From Chersky-840 sp035604715 (GTDB lineage Bacteria; Actinomycetota; Acidimicrobiia; Acidimicrobiales; UBA8190), in the NCBI GenBank assembly GCA_963731665.1, contig CAVSWP010000013.1, positions 225,248-289,247 on the forward strand: DNA of 64,000 nt, written 5' to 3'. The translations under genes were made by a program, and so were the position numbers. The notes beneath the pieces were generated by a model. That model saw only the letters and a list, made by a program, of their open reading frames with translations. It ran no database searches and was not told the origin of the DNA. Shown here in pieces: positions 13,490-21,903 of this stretch; within the stretch, counting starts at the first letter, position 1; the number at the start of each line of letters is the position of its first letter.

Positions 13490-14651
13490 CTACGCGGGGC
13501 GGTCGTCGAGCGGCGCGGGCCGGGGGGCGGCGAACGACCTCTCGAAGGCGGCCCGGGACCGGGCGAAGCGCGCGTCCAGGAGGTCGTGGGCGCCGTCGGG
13601 GGCGTCGAAGGCGAAGTAGCTCGTGAAGGCCACGTCGTGGGTGGAGATCCACTGGGCCACCCTGGCCACGAACCCCGGGTCGTCGCCGAGCCCGTGCCCG
13701 TCGGGGCGCACGGTCACGCCCCATTCGGGTAACGACACCGGCTTGTGGTGGGCGGCGGCGAACGACGCCAACCAGGACAGCCCGTTGGCTTCACCGCCGT
13801 AGTCGGCCCACGCCAGCACGGGGTCCTGGGGAAGGCCCCACACCTGGTCGTAGAGATCGAGGCCCACGTAGTCGACGTAGGCGTCCCCGGGGTAGGCGGC
13901 CGCGGCGGGCATGGGCGAGGGCCCGGCGTTCGGGTTCCATACGAATCGGAACGACGTGCCCGCCACGGCGCGGCATGGTGGTCACGATGTTGCGGAAGTA
14001 GGCGGCGAAGTTGGTGGCGTCGGACTGGTCGGTGACCGACCACGGGTACCACGTGCCGTTGAACTCCCATCCCAGCCGCAGCACGGCGTCGCCTTCGCCG
14101 TACGACCGCAGGGTCTTGGCCAGGGTGGTGAACTCACCGTCGTAGCGCCCCCGGGCCCCCTCGGCGAGGGTCCCCAGGACCTGGCCGCCGCGGGTGGGGA
14201 GCATGGGCACGCCGAGCACCAGCCGGTAGCCGCTGGTGGTCCACGGCCCGAGGTAGCGCTGGAGCGAGTGGGCCTGGACCATGCCCGCCCATCCTTCGGT
14301 GCGGGGCAGGTAGTCCGACGCCAGGCTGGGCTTGGCCCCCGTCGCCTGGGCGAACTGCGTCACCGCGCCCGGCGCCCCGGCCCCGGCGTAGACGCCCAAC
14401 GGCACTGTCCCGACGTGAACCGTGGGGACGGTGGCCGTGGGGGAGGTGACGGTGATGACGGAGCACGCCGCGCACACCACCATCACCGCCGACACCACCA
14501 GCGACACCACTCCGGCGCACACGGCGGCCCGGAGAGCCCCTCGCGTCGGGCCGGAGCCCGCCCGGCGCGCCGGGATCGTTAGCCGGTGTTCGTGGTGACG
14601 AGGGCAGGCCCGAGCTCGGCCGTGGCGTTGTCCTGGTGTGGTTCTTGCCAA
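13490..14651 (-). pseudogene. GH26-like glycoside hydrolase lipoprotein, split by a frameshift
   Basis: Two overlapping minus-strand frames make one protein. The upstream part (to about 13973) has a hydrophobic signal ending in a lipobox-like VCAAC, then a hydrolase start containing RLGWEFNGTWYPWS, whose Glu fits the acid/base of GH26-type enzymes. The downstream part continues with TSFRFVWNPNAG, VDYVGLDLYDQ and KPVSLPEWGVT, whose Glu fits the nucleophile. Reading MRAVAGTSFRFVW needs one base fewer at the GG (CC on the minus strand) near 13972-13973. This is either a real disruption or a sequencing error. The start at 14651 is a weak TTG and uncertain. An intact protein would be secreted and surface-anchored. 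Confidence 0.7.
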
Positions 14652-14688
14652 GGTGAGGGCGAGCGTATCGAGCGCGCCACACCTATAT

Positions 14689-14718
14689 CGGTCACGTGTC
14701 GGTCACGTGTCGGTCACG
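14689..14718. repeat. Tandem 11-bp repeat with CACGTG core (about 2.7 copies)
   Basis: CGGTCACGTGT is repeated twice without change, then a third partial copy (CGGTCACG). Each full copy contains the palindrome CACGTG. It lies in the 296-bp gap between the glycoside hydrolase and phosphotriesterase genes. It could be a regulator-binding array for the hydrolase promoter or chance slippage. Confidence 0.6.
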
Positions 14719-14840
14719 GCCCACCCGCCATTCGTTGCGGAGATGTTGAGAATCCGATGGGAGACGGTTGATGACAGCTGTGCACACTCGGACCGTCGTC
14801 GGAACGAGCGGTTCAGCGGCGACACGACCCGAAGTCACGG

Positions 14841-14874
14841 GCTCGGCGCCGGCGGTCCCACGCCGGCGCCGAGC
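14841..14874. terminator. Perfect 14-bp stem hairpin (possible terminator)
   Basis: GCTCGGCGCCGGCG and its exact reverse complement flank a 6-base loop (GTCCCA). The stem is fully paired and very GC-rich. No T-run follows on either strand, so it is not a standard intrinsic terminator, although actinobacteria often use T-poor hairpins. It lies downstream of the minus-strand phosphotriesterase gene, where a terminator is expected. Confidence 0.5.
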
Positions 14875-14898
14875 CGACTCGGGTCGCGGGAGCGCGCC

Positions 14899-14923
14899 TA
14901 GGAGCCTGTTGAAAAAGCTCCTA
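14899..14923. terminator. Short hairpin just after the phosphotriesterase stop codon
   Basis: TAGGAGC and GCTCCTA form a 7-bp stem around an 11-base loop that contains an A5 run. It lies 25-50 bp beyond the stop of the minus-strand gene ending at 14948. On that strand the loop reads TTTTT. Together with the larger hairpin at 14841-14874 it may end transcription. Confidence 0.45.
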
Positions 14924-14947
14924 GTACCGCACTGCAAGCACCGCGGC

Positions 14948-15919
14948 TCAATACCCGGGCCCGTGATCGAGGATGCGGCGCGGGGTGTCGACGAGCATGG
15001 CGTGGATGTGGTCCTCGCTCACTCCTCGCTCCCGCATGGCGGGCAACACGTCCCTGCTGATGTGCAGGAAGTTCCAGTTGGGCTGGGCCTGGAGGAGATC
15101 GTCCTCGAACCAGTCCAGGTGGCACCCGGCATCGTGGGAGAGGACCATGGCGTCGGACCAGCCGTGGTCGCACAGCCGGGCCACGGTTTCGATGCGCTTC
15201 TCCGTCGGGCAGTAGGCATCCACGCCGAAGCGGTCCATGCCCAGCGTCGAGCCGGCGTGGAGGAGCTCTCCCAGATAGTCGAGGTCGGTGCTGTCCCCGC
15301 TGTGCCCGATGACGACGCGCGACAGGTCGACGCCTTCCTCGGTGAAGACCCGCTGCTGGTCGAGCCCGCGCCGGGTGCGGGTGTGGGTGTGCGTCGAGAT
15401 CGGGAGCCCCGTGTGTCGGTGCACGCGGGCGACGGCGCGCAGGATGCGCTCGACGCCGGCGGTGAGGCCCGGCTTGTCGGTGGCGCACTTGAGGATGCCG
15501 GGCCGGACCCCGGACCCGGAGATTCCGTTCTCGATGTCGTGGAGGAAGAATTCGTCCAGCCGGTCCACGCCGCTGGAGCTGAAGGGAGCGCTGCGGTAGT
15601 CGAAGTAATGGGGAAGTTCGTTGTAGGTGTACAGGCCGGTGGCGACCACGATGTTGAGGTCCACCTGGGCGGCCACCTCCTGGACGGGCTCGATGTCCCG
15701 ACCGAGCCCGACCACGGTGAGATCGACGATGGTGTCGATCCCGGCGGCCTTGAGCTCGGAGAGGCGTTCGACGGCCTTGGCCACCTGCGCGGCGCGGTCC
15801 CACCCCGTGGGCCAATTGGCGGCGACTTCCGGGGACCGTACGAAGACGTGCTCGTGCATGAGCGTGGCTCCGAGCGCGCCGGCGTCGATCGGGCCGCGCA
15901 CCGTGTTGACCTGCCCCAT
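14948..15919 (-). CDS. Phosphotriesterase-family metal-dependent hydrolase (PTE/PLL lactonase-like)
   Basis: 323 residues, normal for the family. Binuclear metal ligands can be placed in order: HEH (residues 22-24), the carboxylated lysine in GILKCATDK, THTHT, the GHSGD histidine and the SHDAGC aspartate. Members hydrolyse lactones or phosphotriesters; their natural substrates are mostly unknown. The ATG is preceded by a GAGGAG site. The gene stands alone, between two hairpins downstream and a PPOX gene upstream on the same strand. Confidence 0.88.
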   Translation of the reverse strand: MGQVNTVRGPIDAGALGATLMHEHVFVRSPEVAANWPTGWDRAAQVAKAVERLSELKAAGIDTIVDLTVVGLGRDIEPVQEVAAQVDLNIVVATGLYTYNELPHYFDYRSAPFSSSGVDRLDEFFLHDIENGISGSGVRPGILKCATDKPGLTAGVERILRAVARVHRHTGLPISTHTHTRTRRGLDQQRVFTEEGVDLSRVVIGHSGDSTDLDYLGELLHAGSTLGMDRFGVDAYCPTEKRIETVARLCDHGWSDAMVLSHDAGCHLDWFEDDLLQAQPNWNFLHISRDVLPAMRERGVSEDHIHAMLVDTPRRILDHGPGY

Positions 15920-15980
15920 GTGCTCCTCCTCAGCTCCCGCCGCGCCGTCAGAGTGGGCCGCACCCTACCGGCCGCGCCGG

Positions 15981-16388
15981 TCAGCCGGCTCGGTCGGGCC
16001 CGGCTCGCTCGACGGTGATGCGCAGCAGGACACGTTGTTCTCGCTCCATGGCGGCTCGGTAGTCGTCCCAGTCCGGGTGCTCGCCCGAGATCTGGCGGTA
16101 GTAGGCCATCAGTCCCTCCATGGCTTCGGGCAGCGCCACCACCTCGGCGGGTCCCTCGACCTGGACGGAGTCCCCGTAGAAGTTGTCGGTGAACACGATG
16201 AGCGAGGCGTGGGGACGACGCCGGAGGTTCTTGGTCTTGATGGCCGTCTCTCGGGTGGAGACCACGACGTGCTGTCCGGCGACGCCGGCGGCGACGAGCG
16301 AGAGCTGGGGGCGGCCGTCGGCGCGGGTGGTGGCCAGCACGGCCCGGTGATGTTTGGCGATGAACTCCAACGCGGTGTCTGTGTCCAT
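15981..16388 (-). CDS. PPOX-class probable F420-dependent enzyme
   Basis: 135 residues with the split-barrel flavin fold. The start HHRAVLATTRADGRPQLSLV and the central STRETAIKTKNLRRRPHASLIVF are typical of Rv1155-like actinobacterial proteins. These bind F420 or FMN and reduce small substrates. FbiC, which makes the F420 chromophore, is encoded 3 kb away, so F420 use is plausible but inferred. It is 61 bp upstream of the phosphotriesterase gene on the same strand and may be co-transcribed with it. Confidence 0.82.
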   Translation of the reverse strand: MDTDTALEFIAKHHRAVLATTRADGRPQLSLVAAGVAGQHVVVSTRETAIKTKNLRRRPHASLIVFTDNFYGDSVQVEGPAEVVALPEAMEGLMAYYRQISGEHPDWDDYRAAMEREQRVLLRITVERAGPDRAG

Positions 16389-16450
16389 GTCTCCGAAGGC
16401 TATTGCGCTCGGCCCCGGCTCGCTGTGAGGCGCACCGATAAGCTCCGAGG

Positions 16451-18082
16451 ATGCTCAGCACCATGCAAGACGGGCCACTCCTGGTGAGCGGCATCCTGCG
16501 GCGGGGCCAGGCGGTCTACGGCGACAGCCAGGTGGTGACGGCCCGGGCCGACGGCTACCGGGAGTCGACCTTCACCCAGGTGGCGGCGCGCGCCGAACAG
16601 CTGGCCAAGGCCCTGACCCGGCTGGGCGTCGAAGCCGATGACCGGGTGGGCACCTTCGCGTGGAACGACCAGGAGCACCTCGAGGCGTACCTGGCGGTCC
16701 CGTCCATGGGGGCCGTGCTCCACACCCTCAACATCCGGCTGTTCCCCGAGCAGCTCGCCTACGTCGTGAACCACGCCCAGGACAAGGTCGTGATCGTGGA
16801 CGGCTCCATCGCACCGTTGTTCGCCCGGGTGCGAGACGAGTGCAAGACGGTGGAGCACATCATCGTGGTGGGCGACGGTGACACCACCGGGCTCGGCGAC
16901 ACCCTGTCCTACGACGCCCTCGTCGGGGCCGAGGAGCCAGGCTACGACTGGCCCCAGCTCGACGAACGCCAGGCGGCGTCGATGTGTTACACCAGCGGCA
17001 CCACCGGCAACCCCAAGGGCGTCGTCTACAGCCACCGGTCCACGTGGCTGCACGCCTTTGCCGGCATGAGCACCAACTGCGTGGGGGCCAGCGAACAGGA
17101 CCGGGTGCTCGTGATCGTCCCCATGTTCCACGCCAACGCCTGGGGCATGCCCTACACGGCGTTCTTCGCTGGGACCGACCTGATCCTCCCCGAGCGGTTC
17201 CTCCAAGCCGAGCCGCTGACGCGCATCATCGCCGAGCAGCGCCCCACGCTGTCGCTCGGTGTCCCCACCATCTGGAACGACCTGCTGCACTACGCCAACA
17301 ACCACGACGTCGACATGTCGTCGTTGCGGCTGCTCACCGCGGGCGGCGCCGCCGTGCCGCGCTCGCTCATGGAGGCCTACGAGAAGCGCTTCGACATCGC
17401 CATGATCCAGGGCTGGGGGATGACCGAGACCAGTCCGGTGTGCGCCTTCGGCCGGGCGCCCAAAGGGGTTTCACCCGACGAGGAGATGGACTGGCGGGCC
17501 AAGACCGGCCGGGTCATCGCCGGCGTCGAGCTGCGGGTGGTCGACGAGGACGGTGGCGTGCTCCCCAACGACGGCACCTCGGTCGGCGAGTTCGAGGTTC
17601 GGGGGCCGTGGGTCACCGCCGCCTACTACGGGGACCCCACCCCCGAGCGTTTCCACGACGGGTGGCTGCGCACCGGGGACGTGGGGAGCCTCGACGGACG
17701 GGGGTACATGCAGATCTCGGATCGCACCAAGGACGTCATCAAGTCCGGGGGCGAATGGATCTCGTCGGTGGAGCTCGAGAACGAGGTGATGGCGCACCCC
17801 GACGTGTACGAGGCTGCGGTCATCGGGGTCCCCGACGAGCGCTGGGACGAGCGCCCCCTCGTGGTCGTGGTGGCCGCCGAGGGCGCCCATCCCGACCCGG
17901 GCGAGATCCTGGGCTTCCTCTCGGGGCGGGTGGCTCGCTGGTGGTTGCCCGAGCGCTGGGCGTTCGCCCCCGAGATCCCCAAGACCTCGGTCGGGAAGTT
18001 CGACAAGAAGGTCCTGCGGGCCCAGGCGGCCGACGGTGCCCTGGTGGTCCGTGTGGTGGACCTCCCGGCGCACGATCGCTGA
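16451..18082 (+). CDS. Fatty acyl-CoA synthetase (AMP-dependent, class I adenylate-forming)
   Basis: 543 residues. The ATP-binding P-loop-like motif CYTSGTTGNPKGVVYSHRS, the GWGMTETSP core, the hinge SDRTKDVIKSGGEWISSVELE and the catalytic lysine region KTSVGKFDKKVLR are all present and ordered. It activates a carboxylic acid to an acyl-adenylate and then to acyl-CoA. Its length and the ISSVELEN hinge resemble medium/long-chain FadD-type enzymes (AlkK-like). It diverges from the PPOX gene. A second ATG four codons downstream (16463) is also possible as start. Confidence 0.9.
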   Translation: MLSTMQDGPLLVSGILRRGQAVYGDSQVVTARADGYRESTFTQVAARAEQLAKALTRLGVEADDRVGTFAWNDQEHLEAYLAVPSMGAVLHTLNIRLFPEQLAYVVNHAQDKVVIVDGSIAPLFARVRDECKTVEHIIVVGDGDTTGLGDTLSYDALVGAEEPGYDWPQLDERQAASMCYTSGTTGNPKGVVYSHRSTWLHAFAGMSTNCVGASEQDRVLVIVPMFHANAWGMPYTAFFAGTDLILPERFLQAEPLTRIIAEQRPTLSLGVPTIWNDLLHYANNHDVDMSSLRLLTAGGAAVPRSLMEAYEKRFDIAMIQGWGMTETSPVCAFGRAPKGVSPDEEMDWRAKTGRVIAGVELRVVDEDGGVLPNDGTSVGEFEVRGPWVTAAYYGDPTPERFHDGWLRTGDVGSLDGRGYMQISDRTKDVIKSGGEWISSVELENEVMAHPDVYEAAVIGVPDERWDERPLVVVVAAEGAHPDPGEILGFLSGRVARWWLPERWAFAPEIPKTSVGKFDKKVLRAQAADGALVVRVVDLPAHDR

Positions 18083-18123
18083 GCCCCGGGCGAGCGGCCG
18101 GCGACGAGCCCGGGAGGGCGGGA

Positions 18124-18351
18124 GTGGACCTCGAGGACGTCGCCCAGCGGCTGGAGGCCATCGTCGAGGAGCTCGACGACCTGGCCTTCGACCGGTTGCG
18201 CCAGGCGACCAGTGCCGTGCGCCGCGGGGGCGCCCCCGATGCCGCCCTGGCGGCCGAGGAGCGCCGCCTCACCCGGGCGCGCCGGGCCGTGCAGAAGGCG
18301 GTGGTGACGCTGCGCCAGAGCCCGGGCCCCGCCGAGACCGACGATGCCTGA
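18124..18351 (+). CDS. Small helical protein of unknown function
   Basis: 75 residues, GTG start with a GGGAGGGCGGG-type site, 41 bp after the acyl-CoA synthetase. It is predicted almost wholly alpha-helical and charged (LEDVAQRLEAIVEELDDLAFDRLRQATSAVRRG), so it may form a coiled coil. I do not recognise a family. The tight spacing suggests co-transcription with the synthetase. A spurious frame is possible, but the amino-acid composition looks coding. Confidence 0.55.
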   Translation: MDLEDVAQRLEAIVEELDDLAFDRLRQATSAVRRGGAPDAALAAEERRLTRARRAVQKAVVTLRQSPGPAETDDA

Positions 18352-18392
18352 GGGCGAGCGGGCGGCGCCGGTGCCCGGCCGGCGTGTCAGTG

Positions 18393-19520
18393 TCAGTCGA
18401 CCAATTCGTTGAGGGCGTCGATGAGCTGGCGGAGTCGGCCGTAGTGGGTGCGATCGAAGCGCATGGCCAGACGGGGCAACTCGAGGTGGTCGCGGCTCGA
18501 GCGCTCGGGGCCCAGCGGCTTGGTGTGGCGCAGCGACCCCCTGGCCACGATGTCGGCGAAGTGTTCGTTGAGCTCGGCGAGCTGGGCGCGCGTGGGCTCG
18601 ACGCGCAATCGGATGACGAGGAGGTCGCCGACCCACCGGCACGAGTGGTAGTTGCGGTAGAAGCCCAGGAGCTCGGCGGCGGCGGCGTCGACGTCGGCGG
18701 TGATCATGTACAACGACCGGTCCTCGGGCGACACCAAGCCGCCGGCGACGACCTCGGTGTCGAGGAAGTCCTGCCACCGGTGCCAGTAGGTGCCGTCGGG
18801 GACGTCGAGCAACACCAGAGGCGCCGGTTGGGCCTTCCCCGTCTGTAGCAAGGTGAGGAGCTCGAAGGCCTCGTCGAGGGTTCCGAACCCTCCGGGAAGC
18901 ACCGTGTAGCCGTCGGACTCCTTGATGAGCATGAGCTTGCGGGTGAAGAAGTACCGCATCTCCACGAGCTTGGGGTCCTGGGCGATGAACTCGTTGGCAC
19001 CCTGCTCGTGGGGCAGTCGGATGTTCACCCCCAGCGAGCGCTCCCGGCCGGCCCCCTGCATCCCGGCCGCCATGATCCCGGGCCCGGCGCCGGTGACGAC
19101 CATCCACCCGTGTCCCGCCATGCGCTCGGCCAGGCGCCGGGCCTGGAGGTAGAGCGGGTCGTCGGGCAGGGTGCGGGCCGACCCGAAGAAGGTGACCTTC
19201 TGCTCCACTCGAAAGGGGCGGAACACGCGAAACGCCTCGGCCATCTCCGCCATGGCGGCGCGCGCCAACTTCAGGTCGACGGGATCGGTGCGATCCTCGG
19301 CCAGGTGCACCACGGTGCCGATGATCGAGCGGTACAGGTCACGGCGCTGGGTGACACCCGCCCGATCCAAGAGCTGGTCGACGAGGTTCTCCTCACTCGG
19401 ATCGAGTCGCTCGGTGGGGGTGACGTCCTCGAGCCCGGCGGAGTCCGCCGCCAGCGGCGGGACGAGGTCCGAACCGCCCAAGCCGATCCCCTCCCCGCCG
19501 CCGGCAGCGCTGTCGGGCAT
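18393..19520 (-). CDS. LOG-family Rossmann protein (nucleotide 5'-monophosphate nucleosidase-like)
   Basis: 375 residues. It has the LOG signatures VTGAGPGIMAAGMQGAGR and LPGGFGTLDEAFELLT; the second is the PGGxGTxxE phosphoribohydrolase motif. Family members cleave nucleoside monophosphates to the base and ribose 5-phosphate. The N-terminus adds about 100 residues before the fold and the C-terminus about 60, as in longer LOG proteins. The ATG begins one base after the fbiC stop codon, so the two are coupled. Ribose 5-phosphate release would fit the neighbouring pentose phosphate genes, but this is inference. Confidence 0.82.
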   Translation of the reverse strand: MPDSAAGGGEGIGLGGSDLVPPLAADSAGLEDVTPTERLDPSEENLVDQLLDRAGVTQRRDLYRSIIGTVVHLAEDRTDPVDLKLARAAMAEMAEAFRVFRPFRVEQKVTFFGSARTLPDDPLYLQARRLAERMAGHGWMVVTGAGPGIMAAGMQGAGRERSLGVNIRLPHEQGANEFIAQDPKLVEMRYFFTRKLMLIKESDGYTVLPGGFGTLDEAFELLTLLQTGKAQPAPLVLLDVPDGTYWHRWQDFLDTEVVAGGLVSPEDRSLYMITADVDAAAAELLGFYRNYHSCRWVGDLLVIRLRVEPTRAQLAELNEHFADIVARGSLRHTKPLGPERSSRDHLELPRLAMRFDRTHYGRLRQLIDALNELVD

Positions 19521-19521
19521 G

Positions 19522-21861
19522 TCAGCAGGGGGCGGGCACACGACCGTAGAGGGTCGTGCGCTGCTCGAGGCGCCGTCCCAGCGGCTCCACCAGGGATCGG
19601 AACCCCCCCTCGTCCATGAGCTGGCCGTGGCTGGCACCGGCGGCGCGCGAGATGTTCTCGTCCATGAGCGTGCCCCCGAGATCGTTCACCCCGGCCTGCA
19701 GCGCCTGCAGTGCACCGGCGGCGCCCATCTTCACCCAGCTGGCCTGGATGTTCGAGATCCAACCCCGGTAGGTGATCCGACCCACGGCGTGCATGAGGAG
19801 CGTCTCGCGAAACGTCGGCCCCCGACGCGCCTTGTGCTGCAGGTAGATGGGCGAGGCCATGTGCACGAAGGGCAGGGGCACGAACTCGGTGAACCCTCCC
19901 GTCTCGCGCTGCAGGGCCCGGGTCCGCACCAGGTGCCGGGCCCACGACCGCGGCCGTTCCACGGCGCCGAACATGATGGTGACGTTCGAGCGCAGGCCGA
20001 TGCTGTGGGCGACGCGGTGGGCTTCGAGCCACTGTTCGGTGTTGATCTTGTCGGGACACAGCACGGCGCGGACCTCGTCGTCGAGGATCTCGGCGGCGGT
20101 GCCCGGCAGGGTGGCCAGGCCGGCGTCCTTGAGTCGCCCGAGGTAGTCCACCAACGGCTCCTCGAGCCGGCGCGCCCCTTCGGTGACCTCGAGCGCGGTG
20201 AAGCCGTGGATGTGGATCCGGTCCGACGCCTGGCGCACGGCCCGGATGACCTCGAGGTAGTAGTCGCCGTCGAAGCTCGGGTGGATCCCGCCCTGGAGGC
20301 AGACCTCGGTGGCCCCGGCGGCCTCGGCCTCGACGACGCGCTCGGTGATGTCGCTCAGCTCCAGGAGATAGGGAGCACCCCGCAGGTTGAGCGACAGCGG
20401 TCCCTTGGAGAACGCGCAGAACCGGCATTTGAAGGTGCACACGTTGGTGTAGTTGATGTTGCGATTGGCCACCCACGTCACCACGTCGCCGACCTCGTCG
20501 CGCCGGAGCTGGTCGGCCACCTCGGCCACGGCCCGCACTTCGGGCCCCCGTGCCGAGAACAGGGTGACGATCTCTTCCTCGCCGACCTCCTGGCCCAGGC
20601 CCACCCCGGTGAGCACCTCGTGGACCGCGCCCCCGGCCGGCGCCGCCCGGTGCGATGGCATGCCCCGGGCGCCGTCGCCGTCGCCGTCGCCGTCGTTGTC
20701 GTTGTCGTCGCCGAGGCTGATGCCCACCAACCCCGGCGGAGGTTCGGTGCCTCCCGAGCACCACGGGTCCTCGCGCCCCAGGCCGTCGGCATCGGCGTGG
20801 TCGAGCACCGCGAAGCGCATGGCGGCGTCGATCCACCGCTCGGGCTCCCGGGTGTACTCGGGGTAGACGGTCAGGCGCGCCGCCAGGGTGAGCCCCGCCG
20901 ATTCGGTGGCCCGGCGCAGCAGGTGTAGCGCCGGCCAGGCCCGCTCGGGGTTGACGTGGTCGACGGTGACGGGGGACACCCCGCCCCAGTCGTCGAGGCC
21001 GGAGTCCAACAGCGGTCGCAGGTCGTCGGACAGATTGGGTGGGGCCTGCACGTGCACTTCGGGCGGGAGCAATAGACGGGCGACGGCGATGGTCCACCAC
21101 AGCTCTTCGGGGGGACACGGCGGGTGGTTGTGCATGGCCGTCCCCGGCTTGGGGAGGAAGTTCTGGACGATCACCTCCTGGACGTGTCCGTGCGAGCGAT
21201 GGGCGTCGGTGATGGCCTGCAGCGTCCGGACCCGCTCGGCGCGCGACTCACCGATCCCCACGAGCACGCCCGTGGTGAACGGGATGGCGAGGAACCCGGC
21301 GGACTCCAAGGTGGCCAGGCGTCGCGGCGGGGTCTTGTCGGGCGCCCCGCGGTGACAGGCCAGGTCGGGGTCGAGGGACTCGAGCATCATGCCCTGGCTG
21401 GCACTGACGGGCCGGAGGCGGGCGAGCTCCTCCGACGCCAGTGCGCCCGCGTTGGCATGGGGGAGCAGGCCGGTCTCGTCGCGTACCAGGGCGCACATCG
21501 CCACCAGGTAGTCGACGGTCGACGCAAAGCCGTGCTCGTCCAGCCAGGCGCGCGCCACCGGGTAGCGGTCCTCGGGTGCCTCGCCCAGTGTGAACAGCGC
21601 CTCGTGACACCCGGCGGCGGCCCCGGCCCGGGCCACGGCCAGCACCTCGTCGGCGGACAGGTACGGGCCCCGGACCCGGGCGGGCGGCTTGGCGAAGGTG
21701 CAGTACCCGCACCGGTCGCGACACAGCATCGTCAGGGGGATGAAGACCTTGGGCGAGTAGGTGACCCTGTTGCCGTGGGCCTTCGCCCGAACGGCACGCG
21801 CCTCGGACCGCAGCTCGGAGGTGGCGGCCTCGAGCAGGTCGTCGGGGGCCACGGCGGTCAC
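19522..21861 (-). CDS. fbiC: Bifunctional FO synthase FbiC (CofG-CofH fusion)
   Basis: 779 residues. Two radical-SAM halves build the F420 chromophore FO from tyrosine and a ribityl-pyrimidine. The first CxxxCxxC is at Cys47/51/54 (CRDRCGYC). The second is at about Cys475/479/482 (CTFKCRFC). The order CofG then CofH and the length fit actinobacterial FbiC (about 850 residues), slightly short. The halves are joined by a linker with an Asp/Gly/Asn run around residue 390 encoded by a trinucleotide repeat. It lies 42 bp after zwf on the same strand and is coupled to the LOG gene. The zwf link is notable because F420 is commonly reduced by sugar-phosphate dehydrogenases in actinobacteria. Confidence 0.95.
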   Translation of the reverse strand: MTAVAPDDLLEAATSELRSEARAVRAKAHGNRVTYSPKVFIPLTMLCRDRCGYCTFAKPPARVRGPYLSADEVLAVARAGAAAGCHEALFTLGEAPEDRYPVARAWLDEHGFASTVDYLVAMCALVRDETGLLPHANAGALASEELARLRPVSASQGMMLESLDPDLACHRGAPDKTPPRRLATLESAGFLAIPFTTGVLVGIGESRAERVRTLQAITDAHRSHGHVQEVIVQNFLPKPGTAMHNHPPCPPEELWWTIAVARLLLPPEVHVQAPPNLSDDLRPLLDSGLDDWGGVSPVTVDHVNPERAWPALHLLRRATESAGLTLAARLTVYPEYTREPERWIDAAMRFAVLDHADADGLGREDPWCSGGTEPPPGLVGISLGDDNDNDGDGDGDGARGMPSHRAAPAGGAVHEVLTGVGLGQEVGEEEIVTLFSARGPEVRAVAEVADQLRRDEVGDVVTWVANRNINYTNVCTFKCRFCAFSKGPLSLNLRGAPYLLELSDITERVVEAEAAGATEVCLQGGIHPSFDGDYYLEVIRAVRQASDRIHIHGFTALEVTEGARRLEEPLVDYLGRLKDAGLATLPGTAAEILDDEVRAVLCPDKINTEQWLEAHRVAHSIGLRSNVTIMFGAVERPRSWARHLVRTRALQRETGGFTEFVPLPFVHMASPIYLQHKARRGPTFRETLLMHAVGRITYRGWISNIQASWVKMGAAGALQALQAGVNDLGGTLMDENISRAAGASHGQLMDEGGFRSLVEPLGRRLEQRTTLYGRVPAPC
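20671..20712. repeat. Trinucleotide repeat in the fbiC linker
   Basis: About 14 triplets alternate GCC/GTC and GTT/GTC on the plus strand, encoding the acidic Asp-Gly-Asn linker between the CofG and CofH halves of FbiC. Such runs slip easily, so linker length may vary between strains without breaking either domain. Confidence 0.7.
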
Positions 21862-21903
21862 CTTACCTGTCGCCCTCCGCCACCCCGACCTGGTCGGGGG
21901 AGC

